Positions 36,366-49,200 of a stretch of 64,000 nt of DNA are shown here, one piece after another. The translations under genes were made by a program, and so were the position numbers. The first letter of the stretch is position 1; each line of letters starts with the position of its first letter. The notes beneath the pieces were generated by a model, which was not told where the DNA came from, did no database searches, and was given only the letters and a program-made list of their open reading frames with translations. This DNA is from Sipunculus nudus (lineage: Eukaryota > Annelida > Sipuncula > Golfingiida > Sipunculidae), in the NCBI GenBank assembly GCA_026874595.1, contig CM049311.1, positions 75,270,953-75,334,952 of the forward strand, given 5' to 3'.

Positions 36366-37960
36366 TGTTAAAGCTATCGATACTAGTATCATCGATAATA
36401 GTAAAGTATCTTGTTAGAACTATCGCTATTGGTGTCTTATCTTGTTAGAACTATCGATAATAGTATCGTTGAAAATAGTATCGTTTCTTGTTAGAACTAT
36501 CGAAAATAGTAACGTATCTTGTAAGAGACATCAATAATCGTATTTTATCTTGTATGGGACATCGATAATCCTGTTTAATCTTGTTAGAGACATCGATTAT
36601 CGTATAATGTCTTGTTAGAACTATCGATAATAATATCGTATCTTGTTAGAACTCTCAATATTAGTATCGTATCTTGTTAGAGACATCGATAAAAGTATCG
36701 TCGATAATAGCATCGTGCCTTGTTAGAACTATAGATAATTGTATCGTATCTTAGAACTATCGATAATAGTATCGTATCTGGTTAAAAACAATCGTATTGT
36801 ATCTTGTTAGAGACATCGATAATCGTATTTCATCTTGTAAGAGACATCGATAATGGTATCGTATTTTGTTAGAACTATCGACAATAGTATCGTATCTTAT
36901 TTGAGACATCGATAATCGTCTTTTATCGTGTTATAATTATCGATAATAGTATCGCATAATGTAAATGACATCGATAGTCGAATCATATCTTGTTAGAACT
37001 ATCGACAATAGTATCGTATCTTATTTGAGACATCAATAATCGTATTTGATCGAGTGAGAGACATCGATAATAGAATTTTTTCTGGTAAGAGACGTCGATA
37101 GTCGTATTTGATCTTGCAAGAAACATCGATTATCATTTTTTTATCTTGTTAGAGACATCGATAATCGTATAGTGTCTTGTTAGAACTATCGATAATAGTA
37201 TCGTATCTTAGAACCAACGATAACAGTATTGTATCTTGTTAAAGACATCGATAATAGTTTTGTTGATAATAGTATCGTATCTTATTATAACTATATCGTT
37301 AATGGTATCGTAGCTTTTTAGAGACATTGATATTTGCATTTTATCTTGTAAGAGACAACGACAATAGTATTTTATCTTGTTAGAGACATTAATAATCCTA
37401 TTTAAGCTTGTTAGGGATATCGATAATCGTATTAGAGACATCGATAATGGTATTTTATCTTGTAACATACATCGATAATGATATTTCATCTTGTTTGAGA
37501 CATCGATTACGTGTAGTGTATTGTTAGAACTAACGATAATTGTATCGTATCTTGTTAGAACTATCTAGAATACTATCGTATCTTGTTAGAGACATCGATA
37601 ATCGTATTGCATCTTGTTAGAGATATTGATAATAGAATTGTATTTTATTAGGGACATCGATACTCGTATCTTATCTTGTTTGAGATTTTGATAATCGTAT
37701 TGTTTCTTGTCAGAGCTATCGTTTCTCGTATCGTTCTTTGCAAGATTTATCGATAATCGTAACCGTATCTTTTTAGAGCTATCGAAAATTGTACGTTTGT
37801 TGTCAGAGCTATCAATATCTGTACGTTTGTTGTATAAGCTTTCGATTATTCTATGATTTATTGATTCGATTATTGTATCGTTTCTTGTCATAGACATCTA
37901 TGATCGAATTCCTTGATCAGAACCATCAAATACCGGATTGATTCTCTGTCAGAGACACCT
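36366..37960 (+). repeat. 31-bp minisatellite rich in TATCGATA palindromes
   Basis: Unit of the form ATCTTGTTAGAACTATCGAT followed by AATAGTATCGT. Spacing was checked as 31 bp between CTTG at 36487, 36518 and 36549, with some units enlarged by an extra partial copy. About 50 diverged copies. Two alternating themes occur, AGAACTATCGATAATAGTATC and AGAGACATCGATAATCGTAT-like. Most units contain the self-complementary TATCGATA or ATCGAT, so the array can form many small cruciforms. Minus frames at 37208-37897 are by-products. Confidence 0.95.
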
Positions 37961-38293
37961 TATAAGTCACAATCATTCATCAATCAGCTATAAGTTATAC
38001 TAAAATCATTCCAATCCTATATTGAGCATGTGTGCATTTTAAAGTCAATGTAACAGCTCTGTTATATGATAACAGTTCATGGCATATACACAGATATAAC
38101 AATATGACGAATCTCCAACATCGAAAAAGCATTTCCAACGTTAATAGTACGGAGGACTTGCACTATTGAAAATATTTTTATGTTTTTATGTGAAACTTTT
38201 TATATAATTAAAGAAAATTAACAGTTGATCCAGACATAAAAAATTAAGCTGAACTTAAACATTATAATTTTAATCACTACCGAATAAATGGTT

Positions 38294-38296
<3 letters not shown>

Positions 38297-38339
<43 letters not shown>
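38297..38339. repeat. (AT)n microsatellite
   Basis: About 21 AT units. Confidence 0.95.
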
Positions 38340-38342
<3 letters not shown>

Positions 38343-38374
38343 GAAATAAACTGCTCCGTCACAATAAGAACACA

Positions 38375-38400
38375 ATATATATATATATATATATATATAT
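38375..38400. repeat. (AT)n microsatellite
   Basis: About 13 AT units. Confidence 0.9.
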
Positions 38401-38739
38401 CAAACTTTTCTCCCTCTCATCTATACCTCATACACGCAACCACACAACACATGCATGTTGTTTGTTAAAAATAAAAACAAGATCATGATATATGATTGCA
38501 TTGTCATATACTTCTACGCGTACAGATTCCCGCTTGTGACGTCATGAAGTCATTTAATCGTCAGGCATCCTTTGATTACTCTCTATCTCAGTCGTCCCTA
38601 TATGCTGTGTACGATAATCCAGTGTGTACGCATGTATATGTTATAGTGTAGACGGGGATGTATAGTGTAGACGGGGATGTATCATGTATTTCCGTAGGAG
38701 TTTGATGCCCAAATTGCAAAAGTGACTGATTTAGCATAA

Positions 38740-39300
38740 ACAGGATATGAACTGATGGAAAATGTTAGGTAACAAATTTTCAGATCCCTCTAACACCGAA
38801 AATCCAAGATGGCCGCCTTCACCCATTGAAATTATTGAGTTTTAGGGATAAAGTGTACTAACACGTGTAACAGAACGACCTTTTCTTAGGAATTGAATAA
38901 GATAGTGCTTGCTTTCATTTTATTTGCGCTTAAGCTGATGAATGAATGCAGGTTATATTTTTAATGAACCCTGTGACCCTAAGGAATCTCAGATGGCCTC
39001 CACTTCAGTCTTAACATCGAGATAATGCTATTATACTGTGATTGTCCCTTAAAATTTAATGATATTGGATCGATTTATACGCTTTTGAATGTGTTTTGTG
39101 TCGATTGCAACTAAAAAGGAATTATATGAGTTTTCTGACCCCAGAGAATCCAAAATGGCTGCCATGGCAATCTTAACAGAGAGATAATGATAAAACTTAA
39201 TGATATTAGATAATTGGATCGATGTGTTCTTTGTTTGAATGTTAATTGCAACTAACCAGAAATTGTCGGAAGCTCGCAGAGGGTACGCAAGGTCCAAGTC
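38740..39300 (+). repeat. dispersed repeat carrying ATGGCCGCC, decayed tandem form
   Basis: Three diverged units about 170 bp apart carry AATCCAAGATGGCCGCC, ATCTCAGATGGCCTCC and ATCCAAAATGGCTGCC, each preceded by an element such as GTTAGGTAACAAATTTT or GGTTATATTTTTAATGA. The reverse complement of 41801-42229 aligns with its first part (GATGGAAAA, TTAGGTAACAAATTTT, AATCCAAGATGGCCGCC), so these are two copies of one family in opposite orientation. Confidence 0.6.
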
Positions 39301-41800
39301 AAATGTGTGTACAAATATTTTAAAGCATAAAAATAACTTGAGGATTACACTGTCATATGTTATCTGATATGGTTATCAAAAACAAATACACCTAATGAAA
39401 TTGATGCTCGTGATCTCTGATTATATTGCTGATTCTCTTATAGTATAGTACTACATGGTCTAGATGCCTAACATATAACAACAAAATTAACATTTAGAAT
39501 CCATTTGTGTGGTTATATGGAAGATATTCCAAGATTCCAAAAGCCCTGTTGGTGGTCTTGATACAGAAATATTCTTGTCATATTAAACTATTCCAAGTAC
39601 CTTGTAGAACAGGGGGATCGGTAGCAACCGTTGTCTGGACATTTTATATTGCTATATAGTTTATCTGAATATGAGCTGAAACAGGTCTAATTGTTACAAG
39701 TTATATAGATAAGGTACTTCTAAAAGGTAAAAAGAGACAAATAATGCACACAAAAAACTAATCAGCCATATTTGATTAGCAGAAAAGAAGACTCATCTGC
39801 TTATGTAAAATGGCATATGAGTACGCATTATTCCTAAAGGAAAGTTTGCACATTACGGAAATACAAATATATCTACTGAAAATTGTTGGATAAAACGGAC
39901 CATGCAGATCCGGACATCAAGGCTAACATCACGGATGGAATCTTTTTCTCATATATTTTTTGTGTGGAGGTAGCCGCTTCCATTTTTTAATCCAAACATA
40001 ACTACATATATGTACATCTGCAGATTTCGATCCCGGTTTCGGTCTACATGACAGGGCAGTATCACACACTTCCTCTCATTTCGCGGATCCCCCGAAAGGC
40101 GCACTCGTGAATGAAACACGGCCGGTGGGCACGCCCTTCTTATTCCACTGCCCATCTCAATATTATTCGAATCTTTCTAAGCGTATCTTATAACCATTTA
40201 CTGTGGCATTCTAGTTTTCCTTTGTACGCGCATCTTCTGGTCGATGCAGACTTGAAAGTATAGTTAATTATATTATAATCCTTAGTATATAGTTTTATCT
40301 AAATCTTCAGGTGCTTGGTTCCGATTGTCCGACATTAACCTACGGGGTTCTTAGGTACATGTTTTTGAAATCGCCAGATGCCATTTACATGTACACACTT
40401 AAACTTTTTTAACGGACCACATCAGTATAACTCTGTGCACGTGCAGATGTGTTGTCTTCTTCTGTCAGGGAAGAATATTTTTGTTTTCCTGCTAATCTTT
40501 TAGTGACAATTACAATAATAACTGACCTACTCACGCCTATATTCAGACAAAGCCAAAAGATATTCAGACAAAGGTTTCTAATACTACTCGAAGTGATTTC
40601 AAAGTAGTAATTGATTTTAAAATGGTTGTTTCAACAATATTGTTGACGATAAATACTAAGCAGCAGAGAATCAGCAATATGTAAAATATGTATATACGTA
40701 CATCAATTTCATGTTTTAAAGGGGCCCAATCACCTATCTGAATTTTAAAGACTAAACGTAGTCCCTTGGAGATTTCATTCAAGATAGGCCAGAAAACGTT
40801 GATATCACGCACACAGGCTGCTTGTTTTGTTTATATTAACGTGTTTATAATATATGGGGGCCCGCCAAAATAAAACAAATTCAACAATGGCATGGGACAG
40901 CAAGTCGGATAGGCGAGAGTTTTGCAAATGGCGTTTTGCAGCAAATAACCTTTTGTGCCTCTGCATATACGCCACATGTCATGTTAGGTTACATTTTCCC
41001 CCTATTTTCAACATTGCTGGGTTAACAAACATATTTTGGTCCACAAGTTCATATAACCTTCACGGAGGTATTATATGAATCAGAAATCAGAATTACCTTT
41101 AGATCATTAACATATACAAAGAGAAGCCAGAAATCACACTTTCAGAAAGGTATTTGAATGGGTACCATGTGACATGTAGTATCTTAGTGTAATGTTTTTT
41201 TATACACACAGCCTCTCACACAGGGAAACAAAAACCTGGGAGCTGATTTATCATTTATTCAGGTAAATTCAGATGGATCCACTTGACCTTTTACACACAG
41301 GTTATTGGATAATTACTCTTAGGGACGTTAAGGAAGGCGTTTGATTGGCTATTACATTTGTACATGATAGATCACTTAATTACCTTATATATGGGTAATT
41401 GGGTATTATACATATGACCAATCACATGTGGAACACGGCTGCTTATACTATATAACTAACTACCGACAACATTATTGTATCTTCCTACATATCTAGCAAG
41501 GAAAAATACACTGTGGGAGAGGCTTGTCTATAAAGTGTTTAAAGTACACTGCTGTACTTGAAACCTATTTTTTAATGTCGTCCCTGTGATATTATTCTGG
41601 CAAGGAAATTATTAATACTGCAGACTTTTTGAAAACCATATTACAATATATATGACAGCGTAGAACTATAAAGATGTCTAATATTATTTTTAAGATCGAA
41701 GGTTGGTAAATATTTTTGACCTTGACCTTGAATACCCTCCTCAACCTTTGGTCAGTTCCTGGAGTAGTTGGTATTACCAGTACACATTCAAAATCTTATA
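39301..41800. other. unannotated intergenic DNA
   Basis: No gene recognised. Frames of 68-82 codons at 39949-40155, 40564-40812 and 40854-41078 have no domain. GACCTTGACCTTGAA occurs at about 41718-41732. Confidence 0.4.
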
Positions 41801-42229
41801 AATTGATCAAATATTATTCATTTTGATGCGATGGTTACAATATCAAAGCAATATCTAGGCTTTTTTATTGTGATGGCGGCCATCTTGGATTTTTGGGGGG
41901 TTGATAAAATTTGTTACCTAATTTTTTCCATCAACTTACACCTAAATGAAGTGAAAACAAGAGCTATCTCAATTTGGTCATTCATGTCGTATACAGGATT
42001 GGGATTTAGCTAAATTAAATTGATCAAATATTATTCATTTTGATGCGATGGTTACAATATCAAAGCAATATCTAGGTTTTTTATTATGATGGCGGCCATC
42101 TTGGATTTTTCGGGGGTTGATAAAATTTGTTACCTAATTTTTTCCATCAACTTACACCTAAATGAAGTGAAAACAAGTGATATCTCAATTTGGTCATTCA
42201 TGTCGTATACAGGATTGGGATTTAGCTAC
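41801..42229 (-). repeat. 217-bp tandem duplication of the ATGGCCGCC repeat
   Basis: AATTGATCAAATATTATTCA starts at 41801 and again at 42018. The two units are almost identical through GGGATTTAGCTA. Each contains ATGGCGGCCATCTTGG and the reverse complement of the block at 38755-38820. A 60-codon frame in unit 1 is not maintained in unit 2. Confidence 0.92.
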
Positions 42230-43688
42230 ATGAGCGACTAATCTATGTGGGTTACTTTCAGCATCCAGTCACTGAATAAGTGCATTGTTCTGTATGAAAC
42301 CTGTCCCGTTAAACGAACACTAAATGCAAGATCATTGTGTGATAAATTACAATATACAGCCGATACCACCAGTAAGATACATGTATAAGCAATACACCGA
42401 CACGAGTGACCTGCCAGTTAAACAGCTCAACAGTCATGTGCCAACAGACCCGTGCAGGACGATGTTGATCTGGGTGGTGTATCGTAAGTTGTTTGATGTA
42501 ATCTAATCAAAGTGACTGATAGCGTCATCAAGGTGCCTGGGAAACAACCATTTGTCTGTATCAAGATGTCGTATCGTCAACGACCCAGATAAGATAAGAC
42601 ATATAGATCACTTTCTTAACCCTTGCCACGAAACTGAACCACATGTGTGTATATGAGTGAGGGTTATACACACCAACAAAATCAGCCGATCTCAGGTACT
42701 CTAGATCCTGCTGGGCTTTCAAAGTTAGAGAAACATAATCCTGACAAAAATGAATATCTTACTTGTGTTCAAACCGGTTTTATGATTTGTTATATTGTGT
42801 AATTAGCTCGAAAGTTCACATTAGTCAGGGAATTCTACTCGGTTTGCAGTTTTATATATTTTATGGAGACGTTAGACTGTTTACTTTTCTCTGTTATCCT
42901 ATACTAAAATTTTTGCAGGTGAGGGCGCGGTCGTCCAAGAGCGTTCATTCGGCTTCTACTTAGAAGTTACGGGGCTAATGACCATCAAACACAACATTTT
43001 GAAATTGTAGACTTTTAATTATCAGAAGGATATATGTATTCCGTAATTTTCTTAATAAATATGAGCTGGCTTCAACATTTTTAAGAAATTGCATATCACC
43101 AGTCCAATATATAATATTTCAAATTCTCCTAGATTACTAAACACGGCAAATTCAGTAAAATCCATCTAGCCATTTCTTAGAAAAGTTCATTGACAAACGT
43201 TTAACATCTGAATGTATATGTCACCATGACCTATTTAAATTCTCAAGATAGGGATATTTATCGCAACCAGACTTCACCAGAATTTGCTATAGTTATCGCC
43301 GATACAGTGTGTTCTGCTAATTTGTCATTCTAAAAAATAATTGAGATAAAAATGCACACATACTTAAAAGATAGATGGCGACACTAGTCCTTTGCAGAGG
43401 TTTGAAATCAAGCTTTTTATATATGATTTTTTTTTCCGCCAAGATGAGAGTACCTACTTAGACTTTCAATCTTGCGTTTTCTCCCCAAGAAACCGAAGAA
43501 GATAGGTCGCAGTAAACTCGTTTCTGAGCTACCTAATTATATAAACATGGGGCTTTCTTTGTCTACGCCATGCACCAATCTTCGACAAAAGTGCTTCAAG
43601 ATCTGTTAGCACTAAATATCATATGAGAATCATTCAAACCTGTAATTCCGAAATATATATCACAATGAATTGTGTTTTGGTTTTCTGC
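42230..43688. other. unannotated intergenic DNA
   Basis: No gene or repeat recognised. Confidence 0.45.
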
Positions 43689-43707
43689 GGGGGGGGGGGG
43701 GGGGGGG
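43689..43707 (+). repeat. poly-G tract
   Basis: Nineteen consecutive G. Confidence 0.95.
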
Positions 43708-43767
43708 CGACGCGGACATATATACATCACCAAGTTAAATTCGTTTGAACGAAAATCACGTGAATCA

Positions 43768-44060
43768 CGTATACAGACGGACAGAAAAACTAGTAGACGG
43801 ACAGACGAAGGACAAAGGACAATATAGGTCAGACTGGCCTAATTGTGGGTTTCGAAAGAGAAATCCCATGCAGGACACTGATCGGGAAGCCAGTATTTAA
43901 CTTTACGGTTTCGATTCGTGCCTTGTCCACGTGCGGACTGTACAGATGGACAGACGGACGGTCCAACTTCTCGTTGGACAGAGGGCGGACGAATGTAGGA
44001 CATTTCGGACACGGCCATTTCGGACACGGCCATTTCGGACTGGGACGTTGTGAATAAGAT
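43768..44060. repeat. degenerate GGACA-rich repeat
   Basis: GACGGACAG-type steps at 43776-43830 and 43940-43990 resemble the right-end module of the tandem-core family. An 18-bp motif (CATTTCGGACACGGC) follows, repeated about three times at 43999-44045. A fragment of that family is possible but its ends are not present. Confidence 0.4.
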
Positions 44061-44689
44061 ATTAACCTTCATACCAATTAGTGACCATCCCATGATATGA
44101 TTAATATCACACACAATATTTTGACCATTACATGAAACGGTCAACAAAAATGGAGGGATCAGTCACGTTGATTGGCCGTTTCATAAGATGCCAGTTTGAC
44201 TGTCCACTGCATCAAGTTGTCAGGAATGACCGCAGAGTATATATAATTCATGTTGATATACATAAGCATTTGTCATGCATCTACCCATGACTATGCGTCT
44301 ATAAATAAACCAACGGAAGTGACCCCTCCGCCTCCCAGACAGTGTGATACAATTAAACGTCTGGTCTAATGAATGAGTATTCAGTAAGCTCGACGTGTAA
44401 TGTCTGAGAGGGGTCACTTCACACACGTTGACTCCTTGCGGAAGTTCACTGCTTTGTGGTCAGTCAGTGAGCCAGAAAATGGGGACTTGTATGTCTGAAC
44501 TGTTGACCACTGGTCACCTCAATCGAACAAATTACCTACGGTCTGCCTTTAAAATAAGTTCGTGTGGGACAATCCAATGGCCTTTTATGTCTGTGTCTGT
44601 GTTTTCCCTTACCCTTATTGAACAGAGTCGTAACCAGTCTCGGGGGGCTTTCTGAACTTTTCCTCCATATTAATTGAACTATGGATCTT

Positions 44690-44690
<1 letters not shown>
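44061..44690. other. unannotated DNA
   Basis: No gene recognised; frames of 68 and 75 codons have no domain. Confidence 0.4.

Positions 44691-44732
<42 letters not shown>
44691..44732. repeat. (CT)n microsatellite
   Basis: About 20 CT units with one CCCT interruption. Confidence 0.95.
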
Positions 44733-44737
<5 letters not shown>

Positions 44738-46603
44738 TCTATAGTTTTAAAAGAGGGTTTTAAAAGATTGGTTTCAAGAACTTTATTCTGTCAACCAAGT
44801 TAGCACGAAGGTGACCCATATTTAGTTTTCCTCCTCTACTTCGTAAAATGTAATATACCATCTAAGGAGCTATGACTATAAATTTATAAATCATTAATTA
44901 ACCTTGTACCGAAGAAGCAGTCAAATAACAAAGCAAATTTACAATCAGTTAAAAATAGAGAACTGTTCAAAGAGTGATATCTTGCATATTTCGGTTTGTC
45001 GTCTTTTTGACACGGCCAAAATATCTGGATTCTTCGAAAGTAACATGTATATAAAGTCACAAAGAAAACGCAGTATCACTCAACAGTCACTGACTCATTT
45101 TAAGACTGTTATATATAGCTTGTGATCTCTCCCCGTGTCATATTGATATTACGTTCTTCAATAACTTAAATTTAACAATTTTTAATGACCTGATATATTT
45201 TCGATTTCCTCTATATTTGTAAACTACATTATAAGTATACCTAGTTTAAGTATAGTAAACTCTGAAAGGAGATTTGAAAGATGATTAAACGGATAATTTC
45301 ATAAATCCGATACAAAGACAGATATACATGCGCCATGGTATGGAACGTTTGAATAAACTGAAATATATTGACGTATACTTTCCCCAAAGAACTGAACTTT
45401 AAGCATTACGCGTTAATTTGAATCCTGTAACTTGGCGATAATTACAGACCCCTGTAAAATCGTTTGCTTCAAATTCCTATTTTTCCCAGTGCAGTCCGTG
45501 AATAGCACCCAAATTACACGTAATATATCGAAACGCTTGTTATAGGGAGTGATTTGTAGAAGTGCTAATTAATGCCCGTTATGTATAATGTGCAATTACA
45601 GAATGGCGTGGATGCTGTAAGCCGTGGGACTTTCACATCCTCCAGATGGACCAGGCTACAGAACTGACTCCAAACAAGGAGGGGTTAGAGGTCAACGGGT
45701 GGAGGGGTGTACTTTATCCAGATCCAGCAAATGAAAGTTGAGTGGAACTGGGTCGGCAAACCCATAACAAACAGTCTGTGTAGCGAGGTTATCTAGCTGT
45801 GTAAGGTCTCGATAATAAACCCCTTGTGCCCGTATTTGGACACGTTTGCTGATACCGTAAACTGTCCCCTTTAACACATTGGGTCTTAAAAGCATTTTCC
45901 CACGTGTGAACCTAGAATTATTACTCTTCTTACCTAAACTGTCGACGGTCTAGATAGACATAAATTCTCTGATGATTCAAGTTGTATACAAGTTTTCAAA
46001 TCAACATGTGTATATTAGAGTGTTCTCTCACCTTGTGTATTATATCCACCGCTAAGATACATAAACAAAACGGGAAAATTGGAGAAACAAAACTGAAAGT
46101 AACACGCCATACGGGGCATTTCCCACACACCTGTGTGCTGTTATGTAATCTACGTTATTTAATTACGCCAGAGAGAGTAAATGATGTTCGAAAAATATCC
46201 ATAAGAGACAGAACTTCCGTAACTATCAGTGCATATAATCCTGGCAACAAGCGCACACATAACAGAACCTCAATATGACTTTCCATTATATGACTACTAA
46301 ATAGCTTGGTCCGAGAATATACAAATGTACAATCACTTACCGTAATTAAACTGTAGTTCTATTGGTGTATCTCCAATTAATGATTGGGTTAGTTGGTTGA
46401 ACCTTTTACAATATACGTGTTGCGTCTTATTTAGGTTGCCGTATCAGTTAAGAAGAGTATTAAATGCTATATAGGAAGTGTACGTGCATATTTTTCTCTT
46501 TACAAACAATGATTAATTCTACACATTTTCCATTTAGTCAAAAGTAATTAATTTTGGAAAAATTCAAGTCACAAGATTTAGCAGGCTTAAGTCCCTTTAC
46601 TGA
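44733..46603. other. unannotated intergenic DNA
   Basis: No gene recognised. A 98-codon frame at 45982-46278 (Ser/Thr/Ile-rich) has no domain. Confidence 0.4.
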
Positions 46604-46849
46604 ATGGTCATAGTCTGTGACCGCGAGTGGTCAGCGGGGTCAAAAGTTGGTAAGAGTGAGAGTGATAAATCAGCAATGTCTGCTGCTGGACAGCGCCCTC
46701 ACGACCTGCTGACTGGACAGTACCGACAGCTGGACAGCGCCTCACTACGAGCTGGCTGGACACTACGGACAGGAGACGTCAGGCTGTCACGGGGACTTAT
46801 ACTAGACACGACAACGAGTGACATCTCGGGTTTCCTGATCGTCCTCTGA
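46604..46849 (+). other. GC-richer island with an 81-codon ATG frame
   Basis: ATG at 46604 with G at +4, open for 81 codons to TGA. The patch is clearly more GC-rich than its surroundings and contains several CTGGACAG repeats. An overlapping minus frame of 71 codons is equally open. No domain, splice site or polyA signal is tied to it, so both a host exon and a GC-rich repeat are possible. Confidence 0.2.
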
Positions 46850-46889
46850 ATAACTCCAACCCTCGGCTTTCTGGCTGTCACTGTCATTT

Positions 46890-47164
46890 TGCACGAGTGA
46901 AAGAGTACATGCATCCGTCAACATATACTATCTTTTCTGTCTTTCTGCCTCTCTCTCTCGTACATCCGTCAACATATACTCTCTTTTTGTCTGTCTGTCT
47001 CTCTTTCTTTTGTTATCTCCCCCTGCACGAGTACGTCTATCACATATACTAATCTCTTCCTCTCTCTCTCTCGTACATCCGTCAATATCTACTCTCTATC
47101 TGTTTTTCTGTCTCTCTTTCTTTTATTCTCTCTCTCTCTGCACGAGTACATACGTCAACAAAAA

Positions 47165-47214
<50 letters not shown>
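46890..47214 (+). repeat. tandem CT-rich repeat ending in (CT)n
   Basis: Three imperfect units of about 115-130 bp, each starting near GCACGAGT (46892, 47022, 47138) and containing GTACATCCGTCAACATATAC-type segments separated by CT-rich DNA. It ends with 22-23 uninterrupted CT units at 47169-47214. Confidence 0.85.
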
Positions 47215-47218
<4 letters not shown>

Positions 47219-49057
47219 AGATAAAAATCAGAGTTATAACCTTAACCAAATGTCCCGTTGAAAAATATGATTTTGAAAGGTCTAGGCTTGAAGTCCTATT
47301 TCATAAACAGCATGGGAGGTTTCTTCTGAAGTGAGAAAGCTTCTTATTTCACTGACATGATAATAGGCGATAATAAGCGGCATTTGTACAATAGCAGTGA
47401 ACGGTCTGCCGCGTTGGGTGAGGAGGGGTTATTTTAACAATAGCCGGGCTAATATACTTGGCTACCTTCAGGTTTGTGTCTACATGGGGCCAATTATTTT
47501 CAGATTTGACCAGGTTCCTGATCGTTATCGTATCGTAAAACGCTGCCTTATCAGATGAAATAACGGTCAGCCATGACGAGGGCTTCAGAGGTACAATGGA
47601 GCGCATTATCAGAAATTAGCCATCATTATCAAGAATATAATGCAAAGATGATATATCATTATCACAGTGTACCATATTATGAATAAAAAAATTCGGCTGT
47701 ACGGCACTTACAAAGCAATGATTGTTGTTTCAATTTACCTTGCACTGAAAAGACCTATTCAAAGCGCTGGTAAAGAAATTGGCATGTCACCGAAAGATCG
47801 AGAGTTCTTCTGGGAACTATATATTTCTTTTAGTGTTTTTGTTGAGGTGAAGCGGTCTTAGAAATATATACTTTATTGTGTTTCTTTTTTAATTGATAAC
47901 ATCATAACTATTTATTGTTAATTCTTATGTTTTATGTTTATTTGTATATAAGTACATTACAATGTATATTAGTAATGGAATAATAACGACTTAAGATGCT
48001 TTCAGAGCTAAACAATAAGGTTAATGAGGAGGGTATAAACCATAATTTTACATGCACAGATGGGGACGTTATCTAAAATATTGGACAAGGGTGGGTCTGG
48101 TTAACTAAGATGAGTGAAATGCACAATTTTTGAACCGATATTATCATTAACTTCAAATAACTAGCGTTTTTAATATCTCCTCCACAAAGAAAAAAATTGT
48201 TTCCATGGTAAAGAATTTTTTCTTTTCTCGATTTTTATTTTGAAGAAAGATATTAGCTATTCCATTTGAAAAGTAAATTCTTACACATGAAATTTTTATA
48301 ATTGAATTTTAAACATGAAAGAAGTGTATTGACCAGCAAATAAAAAACTTAATCAAGATATTTTTATTTGTTTTAACATAAACCCACTAAAATTTGCAAT
48401 TATTCAGGCTAGAAAAAAAAACTCATGTTCAGTTTTTAAAAAATCGAAAGTAATTGATGAGATACTTAGACAAATTATATCCTTTCAAACTGATAATTTT
48501 CTATAAGGTATACAAAGATAAACACTCTATGAGACTTACAAAATATATTTTGTCAGACAAATTCATGAAGGAGCGTAGCCAGGGATGATGAAAGGGGCCA
48601 TGCACCCCCCCCCCCCCCGCCCCATCAGACTTTGCAATTAATATTGAGGATAGACTTTCCAGACCCTAAACATCTGCTAGAAAATAATGGTATGAACATC
48701 TTTTCAAAACAGGAAAATGCCAGTAATATTTACCTCAGTTTACCTTACTGTTCACTTTCAGCTACATCTTATAAATATATAGAAAGAGATACATCCCTGG
48801 GATATTGTATCTGACTTTGTCATGAAACTTTAGATAACGAATCATGCATCCTAAACAAGTGATCGATAGGCTGATCGTAAAAATGTACACTTTTGTACCC
48901 ATTCTCAAATTTAAGCTATGCTGTGATAAATGTTTCTCTTGTTTTGAACATCAAAATGTAATAATATTCTTTAAAAATATGCTAATTCTCGGCTGATTCG
49001 ATGCTGATTCCCCGATTTCTACAAACATATTATTTTATATATAAATTCACACATATA

Positions 49058-49059
<2 letters not shown>
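47215..49059. other. unannotated intergenic DNA
   Basis: Poly-C at 48605-48618. No gene recognised. 47667-47861 is a 64-codon frame without a domain. Confidence 0.45.

Positions 49060-49112
<53 letters not shown>
49060..49112. repeat. (TA)n microsatellite
   Basis: About 26 TA units. Confidence 0.95.
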
Positions 49113-49116
<4 letters not shown>

Positions 49117-49177
49117 ATTCTTTGTGCCCAGCACGTATGCTTGTAGACACCCCAACCATCCTTTTTAGGTTATATAA

Positions 49178-49200
49178 CCCCCCCTCCCCCCCCCCCCCCC
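49178..49200. repeat. poly-C tract
   Basis: Seven C, one T, then fifteen C. Confidence 0.95.

Larger units (their letters stand above)
37961..38739. other. intergenic DNA with two (AT)n tracts
   Basis: (AT)n at 38297-38339 and 38375-38400. A perfect short direct repeat (GTGTAGACGGGGATGTAT) lies near 38646-38682. No gene. Confidence 0.5.
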
